A DNA stretch of 20,666 nt from CBDVBE01 sp964543525 (GCA_964543525.1 CAZIYW010000093.1:1-20666), one strand, 5' to 3'. Numbered from the stretch's first letter, positions 1 through 9,395 are shown. Translations and numbers: made by a program. The notes: generated from the sequence alone by a model not told the origin.

Positions 1-3000
1 ACCCGTTTTCATATACGCATCACCGAGCTTAAACAGGCAGTCCTTGTTGCGCGGCATGAGTACAGAGGCGGAATTGAGTGGAAAAATGGCTTTTTTATAA
101 TTCTTCTGTGCATAATAAATGGAGCCAAGATTGTAAAATGCAGTGGAGTCGGTCGGCACTTTTTTCAGATATTTCTGATATGCAGTAGCGGCCTGGCTCC
201 TCCTTTTCTGTTTCATGTACAATTCCGCCAGCTGTTTATCCAGTGACGCAGGGGCGCCCGATTTAGCGGTTGCCTTTGTGAGCAGTCTCTGCGCGTCGCT
301 GTAGCGTTTTCCTTTCATATAGAGTTCAACAAGCCGTTCATAATTGCGGAAGTCATCCGGGTATTTACTGGTGTTAGCCGCATACTGCTTTATTGCCAGG
401 GAAACAGAATTCTGCTTTTCATACAGGTTCCCAAGGTGGTACGCGTATTCCTTGTGTTTCGCCGTCCCGGCAAAGGTGAGGTATTTCTTGTACATTGCAG
501 AAGCCGATTTTATATCACCGGTCTTCTCGTAGGCAAGGGCAGCCATCTCAATGACCTTTATATCTTTCGGCTTTTTCGGTACCAGTTTTTTAATATAGGG
601 TATAGCAAGATTCACCCGCTTTGTCAAATAATAGGAAAAGGCAAGCATCCCGATAACATCGGACTGTGAAGAATATTTTGGCGGCAGATCCTTAAGAAGA
701 GAAATTACTGAATGATAATCCTTGTTTTTAAACTTAATCTTTGCCACATTAACACTCATCTCCGCATCTTTATAACCCTTTTTCAGCAGTCTGCTGTAAA
801 TGACAGCAGCCTCCTTCTTTTTACCCAGAGCCTGGTAGGTATGCGCGGTCAGCGCGGCACATTTGTCATCGTGCGGCATCAGTTCGGAAGCACGTACCAG
901 CGGTTTCAGGGCTTTGGTATAGTTTTTTTGCTCATAGTAAATGCGACCGAGTTCCAGCCAGGCTTTGGAATCCGTTGGAACTTTTTGCAGATATTTTTCA
1001 TACGCAGCCGCGGCCTTGGTCATCTTTTTCTGACCGACATAGAGGCTCGCCAGTTTGCGCGAAAGATTCGGGTCTCCTTTCGGATTCTCTGTAGCCTTTT
1101 CAAGCATGAGAACGGCATTGGAATATTGTTTTTTGTCAAGATACAGTTCAGCCAGCCGTTCATAGTTGCGGTAATCCTTGGGATACCTGACCGTGTTCGT
1201 TTTGTATTGGGAAATCGCCTGGGAGGCGGCTTTCTGCTTTTCATACATGGTACCCAGACGGTAGGAATACTCCTGTTTTTTCTTTGCAGGGACTTTTGCG
1301 AGGCTGATATATCTTTTAAACATAGTGCCGGCGGATTTATAATCACCGGTTTTTTCATATGTCAATGCCGCAAGTTCAATCACCTCAGGATCGTTCGGCT
1401 TTTTTGCACTCAGTTTTTTTATGTATGACAGCGCCAGTGAATGCGTACCCATATTGCTGTAAGACAGAGCAAGCATCCGTACCACCGATAAGTCAGAGGC
1501 ATGTTTCCCGCTCAGGTTCTTCAGAAGGGTGATTACCCTGGAATATTTCTTTTTGGAAAATTCCATTTTCGCAAGGTTAATATTCACCTGCGGATCCTTG
1601 AACCCTTTTTTCAGGAAAGCATCATACACTTTATAGGCGTCGTCTCTGCGTTTTAATTTAAGGTACGTGTGGCCGGTGAGCACAAGACATTCCTTGTTAT
1701 TCGGCATGAGCACCGATGCCCGGTTGAGTGGTTGCAGTGCTTTGGAATAATTTTTCCGGTCATAATAAATTTGTCCCAGTGCAAGCCAGGCCTTACCGTC
1801 AGAGCCCTGTTTGGCGAGATATTTTTCATAGGCACTTGCGGCCTGGGTCAGTTTCTTCCGGCCTTTATACAATTCCGCAAGTTTCTTGTACATAGTAGGA
1901 TCTGCTTTGGGGTTTTCGGTCGCTTTTGTCAACATTTGAATCGCGTTGCTGTACTGCTTCCCCTTTATATACAATTCTGCAAGCCGTTCGTAGTTACGAT
2001 AATCCTTGGGGTATTTTACCGTATTTGCCCGGTACTGCTGTATCGCCAGGGTGGGTGATTTCTGCTTCTCATACAGCTCGCCGACCCGGTAGGCATATTC
2101 CTGGTACTTTGACCCGGTGGCGGCTGTTTTCGGCAGCGTGATGTATTTCTTATACATTTCCGCAGCCTTTTTATAATCACCGGTTTTTTCATAGGTCTGT
2201 GCCGCCAGCTCAATAACTTCCTGATCATTGGGCTTTTTCGAGAGTAGCTTTTCGATATATGAGAGCGCCAGAGAATGGGTACCCATGTTACTGTATGAAA
2301 GCGCCAGCATACCAATTACTTTAGTGTCTGAAGCATGTTTACCGGTGATATTCTTCAGTAGCGTTATTACCTTCGAATACTCCTTTTTCTTAAATTCCAT
2401 TTTTGCCAGGTTAATATTGACTTGAGGATCTTTGAATCCCTTCCTTCGGAATTCGGTGTATATCCGGTAGGCATCATCTTTCTTACCGGTCTCAAAGTAG
2501 GTATGTCCGGTCAGGGCGAGACATTTCTCGTTCTGGGGCATAAGATCGGAGGCCCGAGCGAGCGGTTTGAGTGCCCTTGCATACGCCTTTTGTTTGTAAT
2601 AAATCTGACCCAGCTCAAACCATGCTTTTGCATCGGTTGAAACTTTTGCTACATATTTCTCATAGGCTGCAGCAGCCTCCTTCATTTTCTTCTGTCCCTT
2701 GTATAGCTCTGCAAGTTTTCGAAAGAGGTTCTGATCCGCTTTGGGATTTTCCGTTGCTTTTTTAAACATGGTAATTGCATTACTGTACTGCTTTGATTTC
2801 AGATATAACTCACCCAGCCGTTCGTAGTTGCGATAATCTTTTGGATATTTCGCAATGTTTGATTTATATTGCGTGGTCGCATTGGAGACCTGTTTTAACT
2901 TCTCATAAAGCGTGGCCAGTGTGTAGGAATACTCCTGCCGTTTATCTGCGGGTGCTTTGGAAAGGGAGATATACTTCTTAAACATATTCGCAGCAGACTG

Positions 3001-4485
3001 GGTTTCGCCGGTTTTCTCGTAGGTCAATGCAGCTATCTCAATGATATCTATATCATTCGGCTTTTTCTCAATGAGTTTTGTAATATAGGCAAGGGCCAGA
3101 GAGTGAGTTCCCATATTGCTGTAAGAAAGAGCGAGCATACGCAGCATGTCCGGATCCTCGCTGTATTTACCGGTAATATTTTTCAGCAGATTGATTACCT
3201 GCGTATATTTTTTGTTTTTAAATTCAATTTTAGCAAGGTTGATTTTTACCAGCGGATCGGAAAATCCTTTCCGTATAAATTTATTATATACCTCATAGGC
3301 TTCAGTTGTTTCCCCCGCCTTTGCATACGAGTGACCGAGAAGGGCGAGACACTCACTGTTGTAAGGTGATAGTTTCGACAACTTCTCCAGCGGCGGTATC
3401 GCTTTCTGATACTTCTTCTGGTCAAAATAGAGAGAACCGAGATCAAAGAGCGCCGCCGTATCCGAGTTAGCTTTTGCCAGGTATTTTTCAAAGGTTGCGG
3501 TGGCAAGGCTGTTCTTCTTCTGTTTTACATAGACATCAGATAAATTTTTATACAGCTTCGGGTCAGCCGACGGATTCCGGGTTGCTTTAACCAGCATCTT
3601 TTCAGCTTTTACATACTGCTTTGATTTCAGATATAGATCGGCCAGCCGCTCATAATTCCGATAATCATCGGGATAGGAAACGATATTTTTTTCGTACTGG
3701 GCAATGGCCAGAGAAGTGGACTTCTGTTTTTCATACAGGGTGCCCAGATGGTAGGAATAGTCCTTATGTTTTGCTGTTTTTTTCAAAGCAAGGTATTTCT
3801 TGTACATGGCTGCTGCTGATTTGATATCACCTGTTTTCTCATAGTCAAGAGCTGCCATCTCAATCACATCCTGATCCTTGGGAGCAAGCGTGAGAAGTTT
3901 TTTCAGATGGGGGAGAGCATCAGAGTATTTTTTTGTGTTGTGGTATGAAAAGGCAAGCATCCGCACCACATCTTTCTGTGCAGCCTCTTTTCCGGTGACA
4001 TTTCTGAGCAGCGAGATAGTCTCATCGTATTTCTTGTCCTTATACTCCATTTTTGCCATATTAATATAAACACGCGTGTCCTTATATCCTTTTTTAAGAA
4101 AAATTGAATAATGCTCATATGCTTTATTCGTCATGCCCGCTTTAAGAAAGGTATGTGCCGCTTTGGCGAGATACTCCTTGTTTTTATCCGGCTTAAGCTC
4201 CCAGACTTTAAGGTAGGCTTCCGCTGCATCACCGTCTCTCTTTGATTTCCGGTATACTTCAGCAATTTCTTTCCATGCGGATTCATTTTTCGGGTCCTGT
4301 TTCAGACACTTCTGATACGCCTGAATTGCTTTGCTGTTTGAGCCCATTGTGGCAAAGCCCTTACCCAACTCAGCATATACCTTACTGTCAACTTTTCCCG
4401 ACACTTCAGCCTGAGCCAGGTAGTTCTGTGCCTGTTTTTCCTTTTTCTGCCTGGTCGCAAGAAGCGCCAGTTGGACATACCCGAT
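1..4485 (-). repeat. Tandem ~275-residue TPR super-repeats within the giant protein
   Basis: The motif (D)YRNYERL recurs with its Arg codon at 3648, 2820, 1986, 1158 and 336 (residues 915, 1191, 1469, 1745, 2019), giving spacings of 276, 278, 276 and 274 residues. A diverged first unit has GYVQLA at the same phase (residue 640, spacing 275). Each unit equals about eight TPRs. Units share ordered landmarks: NYERLAELYLKSKQY, then LGQIYY, then CLALTGHTY, then a KGFKDP(Q/L)V motif, then LLKNITGK, then SYSNMGTHSLAL, then KKPND, then TYEKTGD, then SY.LG.LYEKQK. Six units are visible, the last cut by the window edge. Unit lengths differ by one to four residues, mainly in linkers. Confidence 0.92.
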
Positions 4486-6390
4486 ACTGTTAGTCGGTTC
4501 AAGTTCTATGAGCTTTTTCGACTCTTTTTCAGCACTCGAATAGTTTCTCAGTCGAAAGTACAATTCCGCAATACGCTGCTGCACATACGCGTTGTCACCG
4601 TGATATTTGCGTTCTTTCAGGTAATAATTCAGTGCGGTCTTATACTGCTTTTTCGCCAGATACACGTCGCCCAGATATTTGTTAGCATTGGGATAATCGG
4701 CTTTTTTAGCGATAATCTCTTTCAGATTGGTTTCCGCACTACTGTACTCCTTGGTTGTGATGTACAGATTTGCCAGTGCAATTTTAACCCGATCCTTATC
4801 TTTTACCAGTGGTTTTGCGTGTTCATACATGTGGGTTGCATTGGTGTGCTCACCGGCTGCAGCATAGATATCACCCATGGCCAGAAACACCCGCTCATCA
4901 GGCGGCCGCATACTTATACAGGTTTCCAGCAGTTTCTTAGCTTCCACCGTATCACGCAACTCGAATTTTAATAAACCAATCTCTTTGGTCACTACTTTTG
5001 TGTCATAGAAATTGGATTTGTATTTGTTGAGAATTTCTAGTGCTTCCTTCAGTTTCTTGGCTTCACGGTACGAGTTGGCGGTTTTAACCAGCAGGTTAAG
5101 GTCATTCTTGCGTTTTTCCAGCGCTTTTACATAGTTGGAAGAGGCAGAGCCGTACTGCTTCTTTTCAAAATAGCAGTCACCGAGCAGAGTCAGAACATCC
5201 GGATCATCCGGCATATCGCTTTTTGCTTTAAGGAGTGCACTGAGTGCTTCTTCGGTCTTTTTCTGCGCAATCAGATTCTGTCCTCTGATTAAATTGGCCG
5301 GTCCGAGTTTTTCTCCCTGCGAAATCAGATTATTTACATAACTCAATGACTTTTCATAGGATTTGGCTTTGTATGCCTGGCGTGCAAGAAATAGTAATGC
5401 ATCAGGCTGATTCGGATCTTTTCTGATTATTTCATCATAAATAAGACGCGCTTCCCCTGCTTTACCACTGTTTTCAAGTATCACCGCTTTCTCAATCCTC
5501 AGTGCCGGTATTCTCAGGCCTTTCGTTTCAGCCATGGAAAGTAGCCGTTCAGCCTTGTCCCAGGAGCGGCAGATACGGTACATTTTTGAAGCTTCAACAT
5601 AGAGTGCCGCGTACGAAAAACCGTTACTCATTATTACCTTGTTGAACAATCGCCCGGCATTATCACAGTCTCCGAGTTCTTTATAGAGCAAAGCAGCTTC
5701 ATAGGCTGCAAGGGCCATGGTAAAATCACTTGATGAAATTTTTTCCAGTTCCTGTGCTGTTTTTACAGTAGCTTTGTCACCGGATTCAATAATAACTTTA
5801 CCGAAATTTTCGAGGCTCTTGGGATCGGTACTCATGACCGGTTTTTTAAATATCCCGGCAATATCGGAATCAAGGGTTATATTGAGATCCTTAAGGATGG
5901 TCTGAGAGCATTCATCCAGGTTCTGACTTATAGAGTTAAGGGGAAAACTCTTATCAAAGGTAGAAATAACGTTTTTTCCGTCTGCAGTAAAAATTTCAGC
6001 AAAATAGTTAACGGTCCCTTCGTCAATATCATAGGAATGAAGAAGCACATAATCTGCTTTAAGGGATCTTGCGGTTTTAAAGAGGCTGTTATCAGGAATG
6101 GCAACACCAAAATTGTCATTCACATTAAGCGCATTCTCATATCTACCCCTTCGTATTACTTTGCAGGCGGCAACAGGATGAAAGCGGAAATAGAAATAGC
6201 TTTCAGTAACGGCCGAGAACCAGCCGTTTCTGACCATACTCAGATCCGACGCCTCACTTGCGCGGGAGATAAGGAGTTTGACTGATTTTACTTTTGCGCT
6301 AGATGAAGATGGTTTCGTGCTCTTATCCTGGGCATAGACCGCCAGAAAAGCTGTCAGAAGGCAGAATGTCGTTAGTTTTTTTAATCTCAT
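1..6390 (-). CDS. Giant secreted TPR super-repeat protein (C-terminus outside window)
   Basis: I translated the minus strand from the ATG at 6390: all 2130 codons to the window edge are open, with no stop. Residues 1-20 form a Sec signal peptide (MRLKKLTTFCLLTAFLAVYA, then QD), so the protein is exported. Residues ~30-185 contain the pattern LKADYVLLHSYDI followed by a strand-rich stretch, reminiscent of TolB-N/FlgO/CsgG-like envelope domains; this is a weak call. From ~residue 200 onward the protein is TPR units of about 34 residues. From ~residue 635 they are organised in ~275-residue super-repeats (listed separately). TPR arrays bind proteins or peptides and no catalytic motif is visible, so a periplasmic or outer-envelope scaffold role is inference. 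There is no clear Shine-Dalgarno before 6390 (AT-rich leader). The protein is far longer than ordinary TPR proteins, and the window holds only its N-terminal part. Confidence 0.93.
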   Translation of the reverse strand, partial: MRLKKLTTFCLLTAFLAVYAQDKSTKPSSSSAKVKSVKLLISRASEASDLSMVRNGWFSAVTESYFYFRFHPVAACKVIRRGRYENALNVNDNFGVAIPDNSLFKTARSLKADYVLLHSYDIDEGTVNYFAEIFTADGKNVISTFDKSFPLNSISQNLDECSQTILKDLNITLDSDIAGIFKKPVMSTDPKSLENFGKVIIESGDKATVKTAQELEKISSSDFTMALAAYEAALLYKELGDCDNAGRLFNKVIMSNGFSYAALYVEASKMYRICRSWDKAERLLSMAETKGLRIPALRIEKAVILENSGKAGEARLIYDEIIRKDPNQPDALLFLARQAYKAKSYEKSLSYVNNLISQGEKLGPANLIRGQNLIAQKKTEEALSALLKAKSDMPDDPDVLTLLGDCYFEKKQYGSASSNYVKALEKRKNDLNLLVKTANSYREAKKLKEALEILNKYKSNFYDTKVVTKEIGLLKFELRDTVEAKKLLETCISMRPPDERVFLAMGDIYAAAGEHTNATHMYEHAKPLVKDKDRVKIALANLYITTKEYSSAETNLKEIIAKKADYPNANKYLGDVYLAKKQYKTALNYYLKERKYHGDNAYVQQRIAELYFRLRNYSSAEKESKKLIELEPTNSIGYVQLALLATRQKKEKQAQNYLAQAEVSGKVDSKVYAELGKGFATMGSNSKAIQAYQKCLKQDPKNESAWKEIAEVYRKSKRDGDAAEAYLKVWELKPDKNKEYLAKAAHTFLKAGMTNKAYEHYSIFLKKGYKDTRVYINMAKMEYKDKKYDETISLLRNVTGKEAAQKDVVRMLAFSYHNTKKYSDALPHLKKLLTLAPKDQDVIEMAALDYEKTGDIKSAAAMYKKYLALKKTAKHKDYSYHLGTLYEKQKSTSLAIAQYEKNIVSYPDDYRNYERLADLYLKSKQYVKAEKMLVKATRNPSADPKLYKNLSDVYVKQKKNSLATATFEKYLAKANSDTAALFDLGSLYFDQKKYQKAIPPLEKLSKLSPYNSECLALLGHSYAKAGETTEAYEVYNKFIRKGFSDPLVKINLAKIEFKNKKYTQVINLLKNITGKYSEDPDMLRMLALSYSNMGTHSLALAYITKLIEKKPNDIDIIEIAALTYEKTGETQSAANMFKKYISLSKAPADKRQEYSYTLATLYEKLKQVSNATTQYKSNIAKYPKDYRNYERLGELYLKSKQYSNAITMFKKATENPKADQNLFRKLAELYKGQKKMKEAAAAYEKYVAKVSTDAKAWFELGQIYYKQKAYARALKPLARASDLMPQNEKCLALTGHTYFETGKKDDAYRIYTEFRRKGFKDPQVNINLAKMEFKKKEYSKVITLLKNITGKHASDTKVIGMLALSYSNMGTHSLALSYIEKLLSKKPNDQEVIELAAQTYEKTGDYKKAAEMYKKYITLPKTAATGSKYQEYAYRVGELYEKQKSPTLAIQQYRANTVKYPKDYRNYERLAELYIKGKQYSNAIQMLTKATENPKADPTMYKKLAELYKGRKKLTQAASAYEKYLAKQGSDGKAWLALGQIYYDRKNYSKALQPLNRASVLMPNNKECLVLTGHTYLKLKRRDDAYKVYDAFLKKGFKDPQVNINLAKMEFSKKKYSRVITLLKNLSGKHASDLSVVRMLALSYSNMGTHSLALSYIKKLSAKKPNDPEVIELAALTYEKTGDYKSAGTMFKRYISLAKVPAKKKQEYSYRLGTMYEKQKAASQAISQYKTNTVRYPKDYRNYERLAELYLDKKQYSNAVLMLEKATENPKGDPNLSRKLASLYVGQKKMTKAAAAYEKYLQKVPTDSKAWLELGRIYYEQKNYTKALKPLVRASELMPHDDKCAALTAHTYQALGKKKEAAVIYSRLLKKGYKDAEMSVNVAKIKFKNKDYHSVISLLKDLPPKYSSQSDVIGMLAFSYYLTKRVNLAIPYIKKLVPKKPKDIKVIEMAALAYEKTGDIKSASAMYKKYLTFAGTAKHKEYAYHLGNLYEKQNSVSLAIKQYAANTSKYPDDFRNYERLVELYMKGKRYSDAQRLLTKATAKSGAPASLDKQLAELYMKQKRRSQAATAYQKYLKKVPTDSTAFYNLGSIYYAQKNYKKAIFPLNSASVLMPRNKDCLFKLGDAYMKTG

Positions 6391-6849
6391 AGTTTTATTT
6401 TTTTGGGGTTAAGGATTAAATATTTCAGTTAATTGGTGATAAGACTTATAGATTAGGGTAATACTATAAATTACTAAATGATTAGGAGTAACGGAAGAGG
6501 AGGATTGAAATAATCGTTCTCGAAGCAATGAGATGATCAGTTGAGTACAATTCGGATAGAATAATGATTTCGATAAAAATCTTAATTCTTTTGATATTTT
6601 TAGTTAATACAAGAAAGAACTCGGGTGTTTGTCGATGGCAATACAATTCGATTCATCAAAGTATTGCAGGTTCCGGGTGGCTTTTAAAGATTCATGATAA
6701 GGCATATCGTCATAATAATACATATCATCAATTCGCAGCAGCTCTATATTTTAAAAAGCCTCTTATCAGCGAATATTACCCCCAAATCACTATTCGTTAA
6801 TCAGTCACTGCCCCTCAAAGTTCTGTCTTGCATGTGCCAGAAATAATCC
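6391..6849. other. AT-rich intergenic region upstream of the giant TPR gene
   Basis: About 460 bases without a convincing gene. A 78-codon plus-strand ORF at 6564-6800 begins with a hydrophobic run but has no ribosome-binding site and continues into low-complexity residues; I do not accept it. The promoter of the giant TPR gene should lie here on the minus strand, but I could not single out a -35/-10 pair. Confidence 0.5.
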
Positions 6850-6999
6850 TTAAATCTCGCCCTTGTCAATGGCAAGCGAAACATCTTCAACTGCGCTGAA
6901 GGTGCCGAAATGTTTGGTGAGGTTCCGGGTTTGGAATATTTTTGCTATGTTTTTATTGGTTTTTAACAGGAAAAAACGATTTGAACTCTTGTCGGACAC
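6850..6999 (-). pseudogene. Relic of an ABC-transporter ATP-binding subunit (N-terminus only)
   Basis: On the minus strand from ~6933 the frame reads QTRNLTKHFGTFSAVEDVSL followed by AIDKGEI and then TAA (6850-6852). This is the highly typical start of an ABC ATPase just before Walker A (the usual continuation is a GxxGxGKST motif), as in branched-chain amino-acid or sugar importers. The frame could be opened by a GTG at 6999, giving 49 codons, but the Walker A, signature and Walker B parts are absent. The sequence downstream toward 6400 does not resume the family in any frame I examined. This is a decayed fragment, not a functional gene. The subfamily cannot be told from so little. Confidence 0.72.
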
Positions 7000-7144
7000 C
7001 GGTAAAGCACCGGCATTTCTATAAAAAAAACGTAAAACACTCTAAACCTGTTGTTGTAAAAATATACAATACTGAATAAGCAGTGCTGTTTTTTATAACT
7101 GTAAAACTTTTCTAAAAAACTATCGTTGCGGATCATACGGACGA

Positions 7145-8812
7145 TTATTTACCATCGCCTGCATCCAGTTCGTTGGCCGGATTAATAATCATCTTCGTCT
7201 CAATATCTGCAGGCATCCGGGCTTGAAATGCAAGAAGGTGAGTTGAGAGAGCGTTTGACAATTCTTTCTTGACTGCAAACCAACCGATTCGGAGATCTCC
7301 GAAGACGACATTTCTGGGGATCTTCCATTCGGCAACCTTAACCCAGGAATCGGGGATCCTCGGTCGGATTTCCCCCCATTCAATTTGCAATACGGCAATG
7401 TCTGCATTCTTCGAAGTCGCCCATTCCTCGACTTGCCGCTTCGTGTAATCAGTCTTGCTGAATCTGAATCGCACTGGCTCCATGTTGCCCAATCCATACA
7501 TGTCTAATAGAGGACACTCGGTGAGATACGCAACAGCGCCAATGTCGTTTACAACGACTGTTGATCGAGGGTAATACTCATTCAGGAATCGGGTTGGCTG
7601 AATGTGCTCCAGATAGCGATCGTGCATCGCCGTTATCGTCTTTGTCCAGGCATTACAACCGCGTTCGGCAAAGGGAACGACAAGAACGAGCAGGCCAATC
7701 AAAGGGATAAGCAGCGGCAGGCGACACAGCCGTAGAGGATTCAAATTACACAGAAAGGGTAAAAGCATTGTTAATACCGGAGGAAGGGTAAGGGCAAGTC
7801 CTGTTCCTACGAGGTAAGCCTCATAGCGAAACAGCCAACCGGTGTCTGCAATTTGTAGATGAACCAACAAGATGCTTACAAAAATCACGCCCTTCCACCA
7901 TACCGGGGCGGTTTCATTATGGGACGACACTCTGGCGAACCGGAAACACGCTGTGAGCGTCAGAACGAAGACTAACAGTACAGTAGGATTGTTAAATAAT
8001 GCCCGGATTGCAGGCCGACCAGATGCATCCTTCAGAATGGATTGCAGTGATGATATATCAGGTATGTTACCCTTAAGAAGAACGGAGTTTGGTATTGGAA
8101 GCCAGTTGTGCATGTGGCATACGAAACCATAGAGCAAGAGCGGCAGGGCGCCAGCAGCTGTCAGTCTGACAGCGAATCGATAGCGTTTCTGCAGAAAGAG
8201 AAATCCGGAGACGATCGCAACCGCGAAACAACCTTCATATCGAGCGAGCGGCACCAGTGAAGCAAGGAGAATGAGAGCACGATTCTGTCGGGGAAGAGTT
8301 GTACGCGTGGCGAGTGAAGTTGCGCTGAGATAAATAAAGTTGAGAGTCAAAAGCAAGTGAAGCAGATGCTCCATCCCCAGCAGGGTCAATGCTGGCAATG
8401 AGGTAACAAAAGAAACTACAAGGAGAAGAGCTAATGCCGCTGGAGGGGACGCTTCCTGACGGAACAACCGGTAAAGGTAGATGATAAGAACCGTTCCAAA
8501 CAACAGATTCAAGGAAAGAGGTATTATGTCGTGATGGCCAAGAAGCATGTACACGGCCGCAAGAATGCCGGTGTAAAGAGGAGAGGTCGTTGATGAACTG
8601 AAGGCATAGCGTGTGATACCCCAGACACCATACTCTGCGAAGTTCTTTGCAATTGCCATATGGATGTATGTGTCGTCCAGCGGGTAGATTAGTCGCCCAT
8701 CATTTGTTTTAGCAGATATATAGACAGCACAGGCAATTGACACATAATAAATAGAAATACATGCTATCGGGGGCCACCATTCCTTAATCTTCATAGCCAC
8801 GATTTCACCCAT
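7145..8812 (-). CDS. GT-C-type glycosyltransferase-like polytopic membrane protein
   Basis: A 555-residue protein with many hydrophobic segments across its first ~400 residues and a soluble C-terminal tail. The first extracytoplasmic loop carries YPLDDTYIHMAIAKNFAEYG with an Asp-Asp pair at residues 46-47. A DD or DxD in this loop is the hallmark of GT-C enzymes, which use polyprenyl-phosphate sugar donors at the outer membrane face (dolichyl-phosphate-mannose and AftB-like arabinosyl transferases). The tail contains VVVNDIGAVAYLTECPLLDM and GLGNMEPV, a pattern common in this superfamily. Donor and acceptor are unknown. The open frame extends upstream to a TTG at 8854; I prefer the ATG at 8812, with ATG 8794 (MKIKEWWPP) also possible. 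None has a strong ribosome-binding site. The gene is solitary, flanked by gene-poor DNA, and its codon use looks more G+C-rich than the TPR genes. Confidence 0.8.
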   Translation of the reverse strand: MGEIVAMKIKEWWPPIACISIYYVSIACAVYISAKTNDGRLIYPLDDTYIHMAIAKNFAEYGVWGITRYAFSSSTTSPLYTGILAAVYMLLGHHDIIPLSLNLLFGTVLIIYLYRLFRQEASPPAALALLLVVSFVTSLPALTLLGMEHLLHLLLTLNFIYLSATSLATRTTLPRQNRALILLASLVPLARYEGCFAVAIVSGFLFLQKRYRFAVRLTAAGALPLLLYGFVCHMHNWLPIPNSVLLKGNIPDISSLQSILKDASGRPAIRALFNNPTVLLVFVLTLTACFRFARVSSHNETAPVWWKGVIFVSILLVHLQIADTGWLFRYEAYLVGTGLALTLPPVLTMLLPFLCNLNPLRLCRLPLLIPLIGLLVLVVPFAERGCNAWTKTITAMHDRYLEHIQPTRFLNEYYPRSTVVVNDIGAVAYLTECPLLDMYGLGNMEPVRFRFSKTDYTKRQVEEWATSKNADIAVLQIEWGEIRPRIPDSWVKVAEWKIPRNVVFGDLRIGWFAVKKELSNALSTHLLAFQARMPADIETKMIINPANELDAGDGK

Positions 8813-9148
8813 ATCTTTTCTGGCTAAATTGGTTTCTTTTATCAAAAATACCAATTACTGGGATTTTAAAAATGAGGAAAAGAAGGGCAAAATTAAGAAA
8901 TCGTTTTCTGGGAGAAAACACTTATAAAACACTTATATATGATTCGAAGTATTCAGTTTATATAAAAATGGATGAGGGACTCTTTGTACAATTATGTCCA
9001 GATTGTTTTATTTTTCCGCACAAATTAAAATAATTTCTTTTTAATTTTCGATTATTTTTTTAAAAGTATCATTTTTATTGCATTGCCAGGAAAATCAGTA
9101 AAACATTTATCAGGCTGCCAGTCGGTTGCCCAGGCTCTCCCGGTACTT

Positions 9149-9301
9149 TCACATTTTCTCTCTATAAATCCGGCCGTGGAAAGAGAGTCGGGGAAATGGT
9201 GTATACAGCGTTATTTGACAGTAAAAACTGACGCACCTGTTTCCGGCGTATTTGACATTTAATGCCCGGCGTAAGATTTCAGGGGCGACTTCAACACGCA
9301 T
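9149..9301 (-). CDS. Small ORF, 50 residues, unknown; possibly a relic
   Basis: An ATG at 9301 is preceded on the minus strand by CGGAG with a 9-base spacer, and the frame stays open for 50 codons to TGA (9149-9151). The product begins MRVEVAPEILRRA, which loosely recalls the N-terminus of ImmA/IrrE-type (COG2856) proteins. The remaining residues do not match that family, so a truncated or recombined relic is more likely than a working gene. The ORF overlaps the direct repeat at 9208-9257, which also argues against normal coding function. Confidence 0.25.
   Translation of the reverse strand: MRVEVAPEILRRALNVKYAGNRCVSFYCQITLYTPFPRLSFHGRIYREKM
9208..9257. repeat. Spaced direct repeat gcgttatttgaca / gcgtatttgaca
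   Basis: gcgttatttgaca (9208-9220) recurs as gcgtatttgaca (9246-9257), differing by one T. On the minus strand this reads TGTCAAATA(A)CGC twice, separated by a stretch with GGTGCGTCAGTTTTTAC. Multiple short terminal repeats of this sort occur at ends of IS21-family elements, and an IstB fragment lies at the right edge of the window. The identification as an IS end is a hypothesis; no target duplication was found. Confidence 0.35.
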
Positions 9302-9315
9302 CTTTTTCTACTCCG

Positions 9316-9395
9316 TAATTATTTCTATTTTACAATATAACCACAACATTAATTACTCAATCTTCTTCTGTAATTCCCTCAAATAGAAATAATTA
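9316..9395. repeat. 15-base perfect inverted repeat, AT-rich, 50-base spacer
   Basis: taattatttctattt (9316-9330) is the exact reverse complement of aaatagaaataatta (9381-9395). Inside, acattaatta (9346-9355) is the reverse complement of taattaatgt (9390-9399), which overlaps the right arm, so two alternative pairings exist. There is no GC-rich stem or T-run typical of a terminator. It could be a protein-binding or structural element, or ends of a tiny element. Confidence 0.6.

Noticed and set aside
712..1428. 238-codon plus-strand ORF (and many similar plus-strand ORFs between 344 and 4971)
   Set aside because: They lie antisense to the continuous 2130-codon minus-strand frame, recur with the super-repeat period and have no ribosome-binding sites or recognisable domains; they are shadows of the TPR repeats.
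1..4485. CRISPR array or DNA-level satellite in the repetitive left region
   Set aside because: Repeats are ~828 bases long, coding and in frame; no short identical repeats with unique spacers occur.
1020..6119. Short minus-strand ORFs such as 1020-1358, 3246-3506 and 5928-6119
   Set aside because: They are in other frames of the same strand as the giant TPR gene, and their Lys/Arg-rich products come from reading TPR codons out of frame.
6564..6800. 78-codon plus-strand ORF with a hydrophobic start
   Set aside because: No ribosome-binding site, AT-rich low-complexity context and no family resemblance; not supported as a gene.
6994..7030. CCGGTaaagcACCGG hairpin near an A-run as a terminator
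   Set aside because: The stem is only five pairs, and the A-run lies on the side that would give a T-run only before the hairpin for the minus-strand gene; it does not fit a rho-independent terminator for 7145-8812.
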